A stretch of DNA of 64,000 nt, from assembly GCA_040290295.1 (NCBI GenBank), contig PSMW01000010.1, positions 1 to 64,000 of the forward strand, given 5' to 3'. Numbering within the stretch: position 1 is the stretch's first letter; each line of letters starts with the position of its first letter. The translations under genes were made by a program, and so were the position numbers. Source of the DNA: CAADGV01 sp040290295. Lineage in GTDB: Bacteria; Bacteroidota; Ignavibacteria; UBA10030; UBA6906. This document shows, in pieces, positions 51,721 to 60,262 of this stretch. A model generated the notes under the pieces. It was not told the DNA's origin. It was given only the letters and a program-made list of their open reading frames with translations, and did not search any database.

Positions 51721-52935
51721 ATGACACGAGCGAGTTCTCCCATAGCGCTGATTGGCCTTGCGATCTATCTACTCCTCACCTTCATGCGATACGAGGTGAT
51801 CGGGGCGAGCCTTATCTCGATGGCAACGTGGGGTGCAATGCTTCTCGTCGATCCGTTTTCTGCAGGAGAGAAATGGCAGTTCGAATTGGTTGAGTATTGG
51901 ATAGCGGCGGTCATTTGGGTGGCAGGCGGACTGCATTTGGTACGCTCACTCGTTCGTCGTCCGAACGGACGCCAACGATTGCGGACTGCAGAAGCTTTGC
52001 TCATCGGTATAGGCTTCGCGGCGCTCACGGCTCCTTTTGTTGCGCCTGTCAGTCCTGTGGTCCAAGGCGATCTGTTGACAACGCGACTGCTGCCTCCAGT
52101 GTCGTTCGGAATCTGCATCACGACAACAGAACCGCTCGATACCCTTCACAGCGGAGGTTGGATTGCGGATGCGTTTGCCGCATCTTCGCGCATTCTGGTT
52201 CATCGATCTGAAAAAGTTTTTGCCCGTGCTGATGGATCGTCGTTGCATGGTGAGGGACATTCGATTGCACGCCCCATCGTTTTTCTGTTCGGTACGGATG
52301 ACAGTGGACGCGACGTTTTCAGCAGAGTGATCTTCGGTGCGCGCGTGTCGATGGCTATCGGTTTGGCGGCAGCGCTCGGCTCGGTGCTCATCGGGGCGTC
52401 CATGGGGTTCGCGGCAGGCTTGGGCGGGCGTGTCCTCGATACCATCCTGATGCGCTTCACGGACCTCATGCTTTCGATTCCCAGTTTGTTTCTGGTTGTC
52501 GGAGCCCTGGCGTTCCTCCCATCCTCTCTCGTCACCGTGATTCTCATGCTCGCGTGGACGGGATGGATGGGCATAGCCCGACTCGTTCGCGCGGAAGTCC
52601 TTCGCCTGCGTGAGCAGGAATTTGTTCTCGCAGCAAGGCTTCTTGGTCACTCATCGCTGCGAATCCTCTTTCGCCATATCGTCCCTCATGTGAAAGACCT
52701 GCTGCTGACAGCAGCGATGTTGCAGTTTGCAGGAGCTGTGCTTGCGGAAGCGTCGTTGAGCTTTTTGGGACTTGGTGTGCAACCGCCGACACCGAGTTGG
52801 GGTAACCTGCTCGGGCAGGCGTTGGCGTACATTCGTAACGGATGGTGGTTGAGCATTTTCCCGGGTGGAGTGCTTGCCGCAGTACTCATTGCTTTGTTCC
52901 ATGTCGCTGAACGTCGAACGGGAGCCTCTCTGTGA
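51721..52935 (+). CDS. Peptide ABC transporter permease (DppC/OppC-like) with extra N-terminal part
   Basis: A 404-residue permease. The usual DppC core (FGTDDSGRDVFSRVIFGARVSM, EAA loop EFVLAARLLGHSSLRILFRHIVPHV, SLSFLGLGVQPPTPSWG) occupies about residues 185-404. The first 180 residues are longer than normal: three or four hydrophobic segments and a soluble stretch precede the core, so the family's N-terminal part looks expanded. ATG at 51721 is 7 bases after the previous stop. Its stop codon overlaps the GTG start of the kinase gene (GTGA). Confidence 0.9.
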   Translation: MTRASSPIALIGLAIYLLLTFMRYEVIGASLISMATWGAMLLVDPFSAGEKWQFELVEYWIAAVIWVAGGLHLVRSLVRRPNGRQRLRTAEALLIGIGFAALTAPFVAPVSPVVQGDLLTTRLLPPVSFGICITTTEPLDTLHSGGWIADAFAASSRILVHRSEKVFARADGSSLHGEGHSIARPIVFLFGTDDSGRDVFSRVIFGARVSMAIGLAAALGSVLIGASMGFAAGLGGRVLDTILMRFTDLMLSIPSLFLVVGALAFLPSSLVTVILMLAWTGWMGIARLVRAEVLRLREQEFVLAARLLGHSSLRILFRHIVPHVKDLLLTAAMLQFAGAVLAEASLSFLGLGVQPPTPSWGNLLGQALAYIRNGWWLSIFPGGVLAAVLIALFHVAERRTGASL

Positions 52936-55900
52936 TCAACTATCGATTCAAGATTATCAACAAGTTGGGCGAGGGAGGAAGCGGTGAGGTCTTCGAGGTC
53001 GAGGATACGCTGCGAGACAATCAACGGCTCGCGATGAAGGTGCTTCACAGCATCGATCACACAGGGGAAGCAACTGAAGAAGCGTTTCGCAACGAGATCA
53101 CGCGCCTGCTCGAGTTGTCGCACCCTAATCTTATCCGCATTTTCGATTTCGGCACGATACGGCACGCAAGTGAGGATCGCTTCCTGCGGAGAAAATTCTT
53201 TACGATGGAGTTTCTCAGCGGTACCGATACGCTGACGTGGATTGCCCATCGTGTGGAACGAGAGCGTCGAGAAGAGATGCTCGAGCTGTTAATGTTGCAA
53301 ACGCTCAGCGTGCTTGCGTACGTGCATCGTGAAGGGATCATCCATTGCGATGTCAAGCCGCAGAACTTGCTGTTGGCAGACGAAAGTGAAGCGGAGGAGT
53401 TGCCCGTGGTCAAGCTTATGGACTTTGGATTCAGTTCGAAGTACAACGACGTGCTTGATCACCCCATACGCGGCACCTTGGAATACACCGCACCGGAACT
53501 GTTGAGTGGCGAGACATTCGATCATCGCATTGATTTGTACTCCCTTGGTGCCACGTTCTTTCACCTGCTGGAAGGCAGATGTGCGTTCGAAGCGCGTCAC
53601 CCGATCGAGCTTGCAAAAAAGATCGTGAGTGAGGAGGTGTCTTATGCATCGGACTCTCCGTTGCAAAGTGTCATACGCGGGCTTATGGAGAAGGTGCCCG
53701 CACGCCGTTTCCCGACGGCGGAGGCTGCAGCGCGAGCGCTTGTCGAAAAAAGACCTACCCTCGTTCCCATCTTCGAATCCTACTTTGGGTTCGCGCGCCG
53801 TCCCAAGTTTGTCGGTAGAAAGAAAGAGTTGAAGACGCTGTGCGACGCGATCGGTGTCTTGAAGGGTGGGTCCTTCAATGACCAACCTACCGCAGTGGTC
53901 ATCACGGGACCTGAAGGAATCGGCAAGACCTCATTGCTTCGCGAAGCAGTGAAATCCGCGCGCTTCAATGATGTGCCGGTGTATGAAATGACACCCCTTT
54001 CGCGCGATGTACCGTTCAACGCGATTGCTGCGATCGTTCCTTTTCTTTCGAGCGATGTACGGTCACACTCAGAACAAGGAAATGACCTCGTGCATCGATA
54101 TACACCGACGTTGGGTTTGACCGCGCCCGAAGGGATCCGCTTCGGGGCATGGGGGGAGCAACGAGATCTGTTTGTGGAAATTCTCTCACGGTTTCTCGAT
54201 GAGTGCAGCGCCGTCTTTCCGTACGTGATCGTTGCGGACAAGGTGAATGCTGTTGACGAGGAATCTCTGCGTGTTTTGCGTATGGTGTTGAGAGAAGCTC
54301 CGCGTGGAAGATTGCTCGTCCTGGCTGCAGAAGCGGGAGAAACATCGACGGCATTAGCCTCCGAGTACGCTTTGCACATGACTCTTCGTGAACTCGATGC
54401 CCGGGACGTTGCAACGATGAGTGAATCGGTGATGGGTTCCGTTCCAGCGATCGAGCAAGTAGGCTCAGCGCTGTTCGCGCTCTACGGCGGCACGCCGATC
54501 ATCGTGGTCGAAGCGTTGAATGCGCTCCTGCATCTCATACCTGTCGAAGAGCTGCAACACGTGGAGTCTGCGCAGGTCCTTATCCAGAAACTGAACTCGA
54601 CGTTGCCGAAGGATATCGACGAATTTCTTCTGGCGCGATTCCGCAGGCTGAGTACCGAGCGCCAACTTCTCCTTAGGGTCCTCGCTTGTTTTCAATATCC
54701 CGTCTCGTTGGAGGTGCTCTACCACATTCTACCCTTTCATCCCGCACGCTTGAATGGCCATGTCCGATTCCTACGTCTCGATGGATTTCTCGGTAGTGCG
54801 GACACCGATCGGGTTGTGTACATCCGGCTCCGCAGGTTGAAAGAGGCAATCTATGCCATGACCGGTGCGGAACGGGTGGACCTTCACATGATGATCAGTA
54901 CGACGCTTGAAGAGAAGTTTGCACAGCATGACTTCATGATGCTCCAAGAGCTGGCATATCAACATGCGGCGGCGGCACTTCCCGCGAAAGCGGCATTGTG
55001 GTACGAACGAGCTGCGGACGCAGGCGCCGAACAATATGTTCTCCAACGTTCGCTGCAGTTGATAGAGGAAGCGATACGACAAGCACAACAAGCCGGGCTT
55101 GACGAATCGTTGCGGCGGTTGAAGGTCAAGATGGTGACGCTGTTCTATCGCGCAGCGATGTATCGAGAAGCCGTCGAATGGGGAACGCGAGTCGTGCAGG
55201 AACAAGACATCAAACCTGCGCGCCGAGCAACGGTCTTCAAGTACATGGGTATGGCACTTTCACGTCTGGGCGATACCGAGAAGGCAGAGGAGTATATCAA
55301 TCTGGTCTTGCAAGTCTCGGGCGATAGGGCTAAACAGTTAGAATTACGTCAGGAGCTTGTGGGGGTACAGATCGCCGCCGGGCACTTCAAGAAAGCGGAA
55401 GAGGAAAGCCTAAAGCAACTCGAGATCGCGCAACAGTTAAGCAATGCTCGTTTGCTCGGCGTGATCTACACCGACCTCGGTATCGTGAATTTCTTTCAGG
55501 ATCGATTCGACGAAGCGGTGCATTATTTCAGCGAAGCGTTGAAGCAGTATGAACTCGTCAACGAACAGGGGAATGTCGTCAACGCGATCAACAACATCGG
55601 CAACGCTTTGAGTGCAAAGGGGGAGTATGCACAAGCAATTGAATACTGGCAACGTGCATTGAAAGCAAGCCTCGACTTCGGAACGTTGAACCAGCAGGCG
55701 CAGATTTACAGTAATCTTGGTATCGCATACGTGCACCTGAAGGATTATCGACTCGCCAAAAAATATTATGACAAAGCAATCGAATTATGCAAAAGGACGG
55801 GATCGACAGTAAATCTTGCTGCTGTCTTAACAAATCTGGGTGAGCTCCATTTTGCCGAAGGCGAATATGAGAACGCTCTTCATACCTGGCGAGAAGCAAA

Positions 55901-56624
55901 ACAGGTCGCGGAGATGATTCATCATCCTTATTTGACCTCTGAAATTGCCTTGCACTTTGTCGAACTGTATTCACGCCTTGGAGATACAAAAGAAATGGAG
56001 GCGCATGCTCTGGTGGCTTCGAGGCTCATCCAAGATCAGAAGCTAGATTTCTTGCTCCCCAAATTATGGTATCTCCATGGCCTTTGCGAGCTAAGGAAAG
56101 AAGATCATACGGCTGCTAGGCATGCGTTTCGGCGCGTGCTGGACTCGCCCGTAAGTGGGAGTAAACAAGACCTTACGTTGCTTGCCGCGATCCGGTATGC
56201 TGAATCCCTTTTTCAAGGAGGGGATGGACACCAGGCGGTTGAAAAACTCTACGCGCTACGGAAGAGCTTCGATCCCCAAAAGTTTCCCGCGATTGCGGCT
56301 GAACTTGAGTATGTCCTCGGTGTTATTGCAAGCGTGAAGCCCGACCTTGTCAATGAAAAGGCGATTATGTTTTTTAAGCGTGGCATGGATGCTATCGCGA
56401 AGGAGCCGGTGACCGAAACCACCTGGAAACTTGCCTACGCCCTGGCACATGAATATTACGAGCGCGGGCAACTGGAGAAGGCACGCGAATTTCTGGTCAA
56501 GACGCGGATTGTCCTCCAGTTCTTCCTGTCTCATTTTAAGTCGCAAGAACTCCGAGAGCGCTATCTCTTGGATGAGCACAAGGACAAAGTCTTCGCGACC
56601 ATTGAATCCATTTTAGGTCATTAG
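52932..56624 (+). CDS. Ser/Thr protein kinase fused to NTPase and TPR domains
   Basis: A 1,230-residue cytoplasmic signalling protein. The kinase domain (about 1-275) has glycine loop LGEGGSGEVF, Lys36 (LAMK), catalytic loop HCDVKPQN (residues 138-145; Cys replaces the usual Arg), DFG at 164-166 and TAPELLSG. A linker contains RRPKFVGRKKEL, then an AAA/STAND-like NTPase with P-loop GPEGIGKT (326-333). A winged-helix-like region follows, and then TPR repeats from about 740 to 1190 (for example NAINNIGNALSAKGEYAQAIEYW, AQIYSNLGIAYVHLKDYRLAKKYYDKA). The Walker B strand reads VIVADKVNAVDEES, unusual at the catalytic acid. The GTG start overlaps the permease stop by 4 bases, so translation is coupled to the transporter. 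Confidence 0.9.
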   Translation: MINYRFKIINKLGEGGSGEVFEVEDTLRDNQRLAMKVLHSIDHTGEATEEAFRNEITRLLELSHPNLIRIFDFGTIRHASEDRFLRRKFFTMEFLSGTDTLTWIAHRVERERREEMLELLMLQTLSVLAYVHREGIIHCDVKPQNLLLADESEAEELPVVKLMDFGFSSKYNDVLDHPIRGTLEYTAPELLSGETFDHRIDLYSLGATFFHLLEGRCAFEARHPIELAKKIVSEEVSYASDSPLQSVIRGLMEKVPARRFPTAEAAARALVEKRPTLVPIFESYFGFARRPKFVGRKKELKTLCDAIGVLKGGSFNDQPTAVVITGPEGIGKTSLLREAVKSARFNDVPVYEMTPLSRDVPFNAIAAIVPFLSSDVRSHSEQGNDLVHRYTPTLGLTAPEGIRFGAWGEQRDLFVEILSRFLDECSAVFPYVIVADKVNAVDEESLRVLRMVLREAPRGRLLVLAAEAGETSTALASEYALHMTLRELDARDVATMSESVMGSVPAIEQVGSALFALYGGTPIIVVEALNALLHLIPVEELQHVESAQVLIQKLNSTLPKDIDEFLLARFRRLSTERQLLLRVLACFQYPVSLEVLYHILPFHPARLNGHVRFLRLDGFLGSADTDRVVYIRLRRLKEAIYAMTGAERVDLHMMISTTLEEKFAQHDFMMLQELAYQHAAAALPAKAALWYERAADAGAEQYVLQRSLQLIEEAIRQAQQAGLDESLRRLKVKMVTLFYRAAMYREAVEWGTRVVQEQDIKPARRATVFKYMGMALSRLGDTEKAEEYINLVLQVSGDRAKQLELRQELVGVQIAAGHFKKAEEESLKQLEIAQQLSNARLLGVIYTDLGIVNFFQDRFDEAVHYFSEALKQYELVNEQGNVVNAINNIGNALSAKGEYAQAIEYWQRALKASLDFGTLNQQAQIYSNLGIAYVHLKDYRLAKKYYDKAIELCKRTGSTVNLAAVLTNLGELHFAEGEYENALHTWREAKQVAEMIHHPYLTSEIALHFVELYSRLGDTKEMEAHALVASRLIQDQKLDFLLPKLWYLHGLCELRKEDHTAARHAFRRVLDSPVSGSKQDLTLLAAIRYAESLFQGGDGHQAVEKLYALRKSFDPQKFPAIAAELEYVLGVIASVKPDLVNEKAIMFFKRGMDAIAKEPVTETTWKLAYALAHEYYERGQLEKAREFLVKTRIVLQFFLSHFKSQELRERYLLDEHKDKVFATIESILGH

Positions 56625-57071
56625 GCTAGCCAGGGTATCCTTCAGACCTTCGAGAAAAAAAACAGACTACAGCTTTCATGGGTGCCCGAAGGCAAGAATA
56701 TCCGACAAGTGGAGATTGTTGCCAACGAACCGATCGAGGCACCTCCGAGCATCTCACTCCGCGAAGTGATTCTCTTCATTCGCTTCCGCACTCATCCTAT
56801 CAAGACTCGATCCGAAAGGATCGTACATGGGAGTCGCTTTCTGTAGCGAGTTGCCCGGTTTGTTGCAACATCTTCAACCGCTTTCTACATTTTATTATCC
56901 GCATTCACCGATTGATTTGCTGAATTCCGTCTTGATTCTCCGATCCGTCACTGTGGCACGAAGATAGCTGAAATGCTGTTGCCCGTATCGTACGGTATCC
57001 CCCCACACTGTCGGTACCGGCAGCCTGGTACTCATATTTTTCCCTTTACGATCTACAAGAATAGAGGAAGC
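56625..57071 (+). other. Gap after the kinase gene, with an in-frame open stretch
   Basis: The kinase frame stays open for 73 codons after its TAG stop, to a TAG at 56844-56846. The stretch includes a protein-like run with RQVEIVANEPIEAPPSISL. No start codon with a ribosome site opens it. A short hairpin CGATCC-GAAA-GGATCG lies at 56808-56823. The rest (56850-57071) shows no gene and no clear promoter. Confidence 0.4.
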
Positions 57072-57656
57072 ATGCTTACGTCTATTCGAAGTGCAATGCA
57101 TTCAGTGATTCTTGTGACGGTTTTGGTGGTGAGTGCGCTCATAGGTTGCCAGAATCACGAAAGAGGGTCAACGATACTCGAAGAGCCGACACAGGCTTCG
57201 CAGACGAACCAACGTGTTGCGACGACGATGCCTTCGAAGAATCCTGTTCTCGATTCCCTTATCGGAGTCTCTGCGGCGATCGTCGAACCCCTTGTAGGAG
57301 CAACAATCGATGTCGGTGGGTGTTCATTCCGCATTCCTCCACGTGCAATCGGCACTCCAACGTTCATCAGTTTCGCTATATCGAAAGGTAATCCACCTGC
57401 TGGTCTGCACAACATGCCGAAGCGTCTCTTCCGGTTTCATCCAGAGGGGCTTATCTTTCTCCAGAACTGCGAATTGGTTGTGCCTTTCAGTGCCTTGGAA
57501 CTTGGATCGATCGATCCTTCGACTCTGAGCTGCTGGTACTACAATCCTGTCACCCGAACGTACGAGCCAGAGCCGACCGTTGTCGATCTACAGGCGCAGC
57601 GGTATGTCGTTCAGATCAGGCACTTCTCGATCTATGGATTTGGTAGGGCGCAATAG
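57072..57656 (+). CDS. Lipoprotein with ZU5-like domain
   Basis: A 194-residue lipoprotein: signal peptide with lipobox LIGC (Cys26), a polar Ser/Thr/Gln-rich linker, then a beta-rich domain with GGCSFRIPPRAIGTPTFISFAI, PKRLFRFHPEGLIFLQNCELVVPF and CWYYNPVTRTYEPEP. It has the appearance of a ZU5-type domain (IPPGAL-like opening, HFSxYG ending). It ends HFSIYGFGRAQ, whose SIYGFGR is identical to the repeat end of the small secreted protein at 45.4 kb. GAGGAAG lies just before the ATG. It probably faces the periplasm or cell surface near the signalling cluster. Confidence 0.72.
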   Translation: MLTSIRSAMHSVILVTVLVVSALIGCQNHERGSTILEEPTQASQTNQRVATTMPSKNPVLDSLIGVSAAIVEPLVGATIDVGGCSFRIPPRAIGTPTFISFAISKGNPPAGLHNMPKRLFRFHPEGLIFLQNCELVVPFSALELGSIDPSTLSCWYYNPVTRTYEPEPTVVDLQAQRYVVQIRHFSIYGFGRAQ

Positions 57657-57736
57657 ATCCGACGTGACACCAGATGTAAACTGAACGCCAACGTGTGCCG
57701 ATACCTTGAAGGCACAACTCAGGAGCCAACACATAC

Positions 57737-59047
57737 ATGAATCTCGATGAATTGTTTAGCCGAGAAATCTCGGCACACCCAACGGAAATAGCCGAAGCGA
57801 AGACGTGTACCTCCAGCACGCACGATCTCGGCACAATCCTGAATATCGTTCGGAAAATTAACACCTCTCTCGAATTGCGAGAGGTACTCGAGTTGGTGAC
57901 AGACGAAGCGATTCGTATCGCTAAAGCCGATCGCGGATTTTTGATGCTTGTTTTGTCTCAAGGAAAGCTGGAGTTCGTGGTAGGCCGCAACGCGAACGGT
58001 CAATCGCTCGAAGCGGATAATTTTCGGGTAAGTGCGAGCGTCTTGGAAGATGTCTTTACCACGGGAGAATCCCTTTGTATCGAGAATGCGCTCAACGATG
58101 AACGATTCGAGCGCCGGCAAAGTATCATGAGTTTGGAACTCCAAACGATCATCTGCAGTCCTTTGCAAACACACGATGAGAAGATCGGCGTTATCTATGT
58201 GGACAGCAAATATATCCAAGCGGTGGACAAGCAGGATATTCTGAGTCTGTTCGAGATTCTGGCGGGCCAGGCAGCGATCGCCATCAAAAATGCTCGGTTG
58301 TACGATAACCTGAAGCGGACGTACGAAGAGTTGAAACAAGCCAACGAGCATATTATCCAGTCTGAACGTATGGCAATGATGGGAGAGCTTGCCGCAGAGG
58401 TGAGCCATGAGTTGAAGAATCTCGTTGCGGTTGTGTTGCTCAACTTAGAACTCATGCAGCGCAACGCCGGCAAGGTGTCGTTGAATGAAATCAATACATT
58501 GATCGAGCGGACAATTGCGGGTGTGAGAAAGATCGAGGGATTCTCCAAGAGTTTGCTGACCCGCCGCAGAGCTTCTGCGAAACTTGTTCCAAGTAGTTTG
58601 AACAAGGTTGTGGTTGATTTTGCCGAGTTTCTCCGGTTCTTGCCAAAATTCAAACGGAACGACGTCCAGGTCGTTCTCGGCAAAGAGCTTCCTCCTGTTG
58701 AGTTGGATGTTGACCAAGTCCACCAGGTGCTTCTGAATTTAGTGAACAACAGCGTGGAAGCCTTTCCCGCGGCAACACTCACATTGAAGACGGATTTCGA
58801 CTCGACAGCGAACGTTGTGGTGCTGACGGTGAGCGACAATGGTCCGGGAATCGACGAAACAATTCTGGACAGAATCTTCGTTGAAAAAGTCACGACAAAA
58901 GTCGATGGCCACGGATACGGACTTCCGATCTGCAAGCACATCGTCGAAACACATGGCGGAACCATCGCCGCAGAGTCGAAACGAGGGGAGGGGGCGTGCT
59001 TTGTCATCACCTTCCCCGTTGCCGCCAAAAACTCTCAAGCTGGTTGA
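57737..59047 (+). CDS. GAF-domain sensor histidine kinase
   Basis: A 436-residue soluble histidine kinase. A GAF domain (about 45-185) starts KINTSLELREVLELVTDEAIRIAKADRGFL. A short coiled linker YEELKQANEHIIQSERMAMMGELAAE leads to the H-box VSHELKNLV (His224). The ATPase domain has N-box NLVNNSVEA, G1 SDNGPGID and G2 GHGYGLPICKHIVETHGG. No membrane segment, so it senses a cytoplasmic signal. No response regulator gene is adjacent. It is a close paralogue of 60263-61564, with landmarks at the same residue numbers. PP2C follows after 6 bases. Confidence 0.93.
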   Translation: MNLDELFSREISAHPTEIAEAKTCTSSTHDLGTILNIVRKINTSLELREVLELVTDEAIRIAKADRGFLMLVLSQGKLEFVVGRNANGQSLEADNFRVSASVLEDVFTTGESLCIENALNDERFERRQSIMSLELQTIICSPLQTHDEKIGVIYVDSKYIQAVDKQDILSLFEILAGQAAIAIKNARLYDNLKRTYEELKQANEHIIQSERMAMMGELAAEVSHELKNLVAVVLLNLELMQRNAGKVSLNEINTLIERTIAGVRKIEGFSKSLLTRRRASAKLVPSSLNKVVVDFAEFLRFLPKFKRNDVQVVLGKELPPVELDVDQVHQVLLNLVNNSVEAFPAATLTLKTDFDSTANVVVLTVSDNGPGIDETILDRIFVEKVTTKVDGHGYGLPICKHIVETHGGTIAAESKRGEGACFVITFPVAAKNSQAG

Positions 59048-59053
59048 CGGGCA

Positions 59054-59854
59054 ATGCACAAATCATCCTGTGATGCGAAAACAGTGGATCGATCGTACGT
59101 CCAGTGCGTTTCCATCTGCGAAAAGGGGCTTGTTCGTGACAGCAACGAAGATAGCATTGCCATCGCACACGGTGATGAGCATGGCGTTCCGGCAAAAGGG
59201 ATGTTGTTGATCGTTGCCGATGGCATGGGAGGCATGGCGCAAGGGGAACGTGCCAGCAGATATGTTACTGCTGAACTTCCCTCCCTCTACTTCTCTGCTT
59301 CCAACACGAATCCGGTCGAAGCGCTCGTGAACGCAGTTCACGAAGTGAACGGCCATCTCTATCGGATGGGCAATCGCACGTCTGCCGATCAGATGATGGG
59401 GACGACGCTCGTTGCCGTTGTGGTGCTGGGTGAGTGTGTCATCACCGTGAACGTGGGCGATAGTCGAGCGTATCTGCTTCAAGAGGAACGCTTGCTTCAG
59501 CTTTCCAGCGATCACACGGTGAGGAGAAGATTCTATCATCCGTTTCGAAAGCACGCAGATACGCTCACACACATTTTGACACAAGCGATCGGGCCTCAAC
59601 CCAGCGTCACACCTCACATCAGTGTTCATCGTGCCTCGCCCCACGAGCTGATCCTCCTGTGTTCGGACGGCTTGTCGGCCGTACTCTCGGATGCAGAGAT
59701 AGAACGCACCTTGAGAACCGCATCGTTCGAAGACGCTCTGCCGAGATTGAAGGAAGAAGTGTACCGCAGGGGTGGGGACGACAACCTCTCGGTGATTCTT
59801 TCTCGTAGGGTGAAGGAAGGAGTATCCCTTCAGCAACAATCGGTGACGGAGTAG
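59054..59854 (+). CDS. PP2C-type protein serine/threonine phosphatase
   Basis: A 266-residue PP2C/Stp-like phosphatase. Metal-binding motifs: RDSNEDS near residue 28, VADGMGGMAQGE, TTLVAVVV, NVGDSRAYLL, CSDGLSAVLSD and GGDDNLSVIL. All acidic ligands for the two metal ions are present. Such enzymes remove phosphate from Ser/Thr kinase substrates, so the kinase at 52.9-56.6 kb is the obvious partner. It lies 6 bases after the histidine kinase gene, suggesting one transcript. Confidence 0.94.
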   Translation: MHKSSCDAKTVDRSYVQCVSICEKGLVRDSNEDSIAIAHGDEHGVPAKGMLLIVADGMGGMAQGERASRYVTAELPSLYFSASNTNPVEALVNAVHEVNGHLYRMGNRTSADQMMGTTLVAVVVLGECVITVNVGDSRAYLLQEERLLQLSSDHTVRRRFYHPFRKHADTLTHILTQAIGPQPSVTPHISVHRASPHELILLCSDGLSAVLSDAEIERTLRTASFEDALPRLKEEVYRRGGDDNLSVILSRRVKEGVSLQQQSVTE

Positions 59855-60262
59855 ATCATATCAGCCTTCGCGATTCAAGTTCCCTTTCTATTGACCAGAC
59901 TCCTCTCAAGTGATATTTCAGTCGCGACAGCAGTTGAGAACAGGTGCAACGTTCCGATGAGGTGAAGTCCACATTGCGTCGTATCGCGTATGTCGAGTCC
60001 TCCCTGGCCCCTTTCGTCGAGCAAGATAGGTGAATACATCGAAATGTACACTTTGAGGGGTGACTTGTCGCACATACTCCAAGGTCGATTTTGTTGAATG
60101 ATGTATCAGGTGACCATACGAGCCAACCTGCTTTGCAGAAACGTCACCGGTGGGCGAGTGTTCCGATCATCCTACGGAGATGAACGAGTGGCTGAGAGCG
60201 AGATGACACGCCAAGCACTCCAGCCGAGTGTGAACTGATCTGAAGCTGAAAACATGTGAGCA
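59855..60262 (+). other. Intergenic region between the phosphatase and second histidine kinase
   Basis: No convincing gene on either strand. A promoter-like pair TTGACC (59890-59895), 17-base spacer, TATTTC (59913-59918) would give a leader of over 300 bases to the kinase at 60263. No strong terminator is visible after the phosphatase gene. Confidence 0.4.

Noticed and set aside
56678..56923. 81-codon plus-strand frame after the kinase gene
   Set aside because: Low-complexity Ser/Arg/Cys-rich product with no ribosome site; the alternative frame continuing the kinase is more protein-like.
59875..60075. 66-codon minus-strand frame in the phosphatase-kinase gap
   Set aside because: Its start has a badly spaced ribosome site, composition is unremarkable and no family is recognised. 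Left as intergenic.
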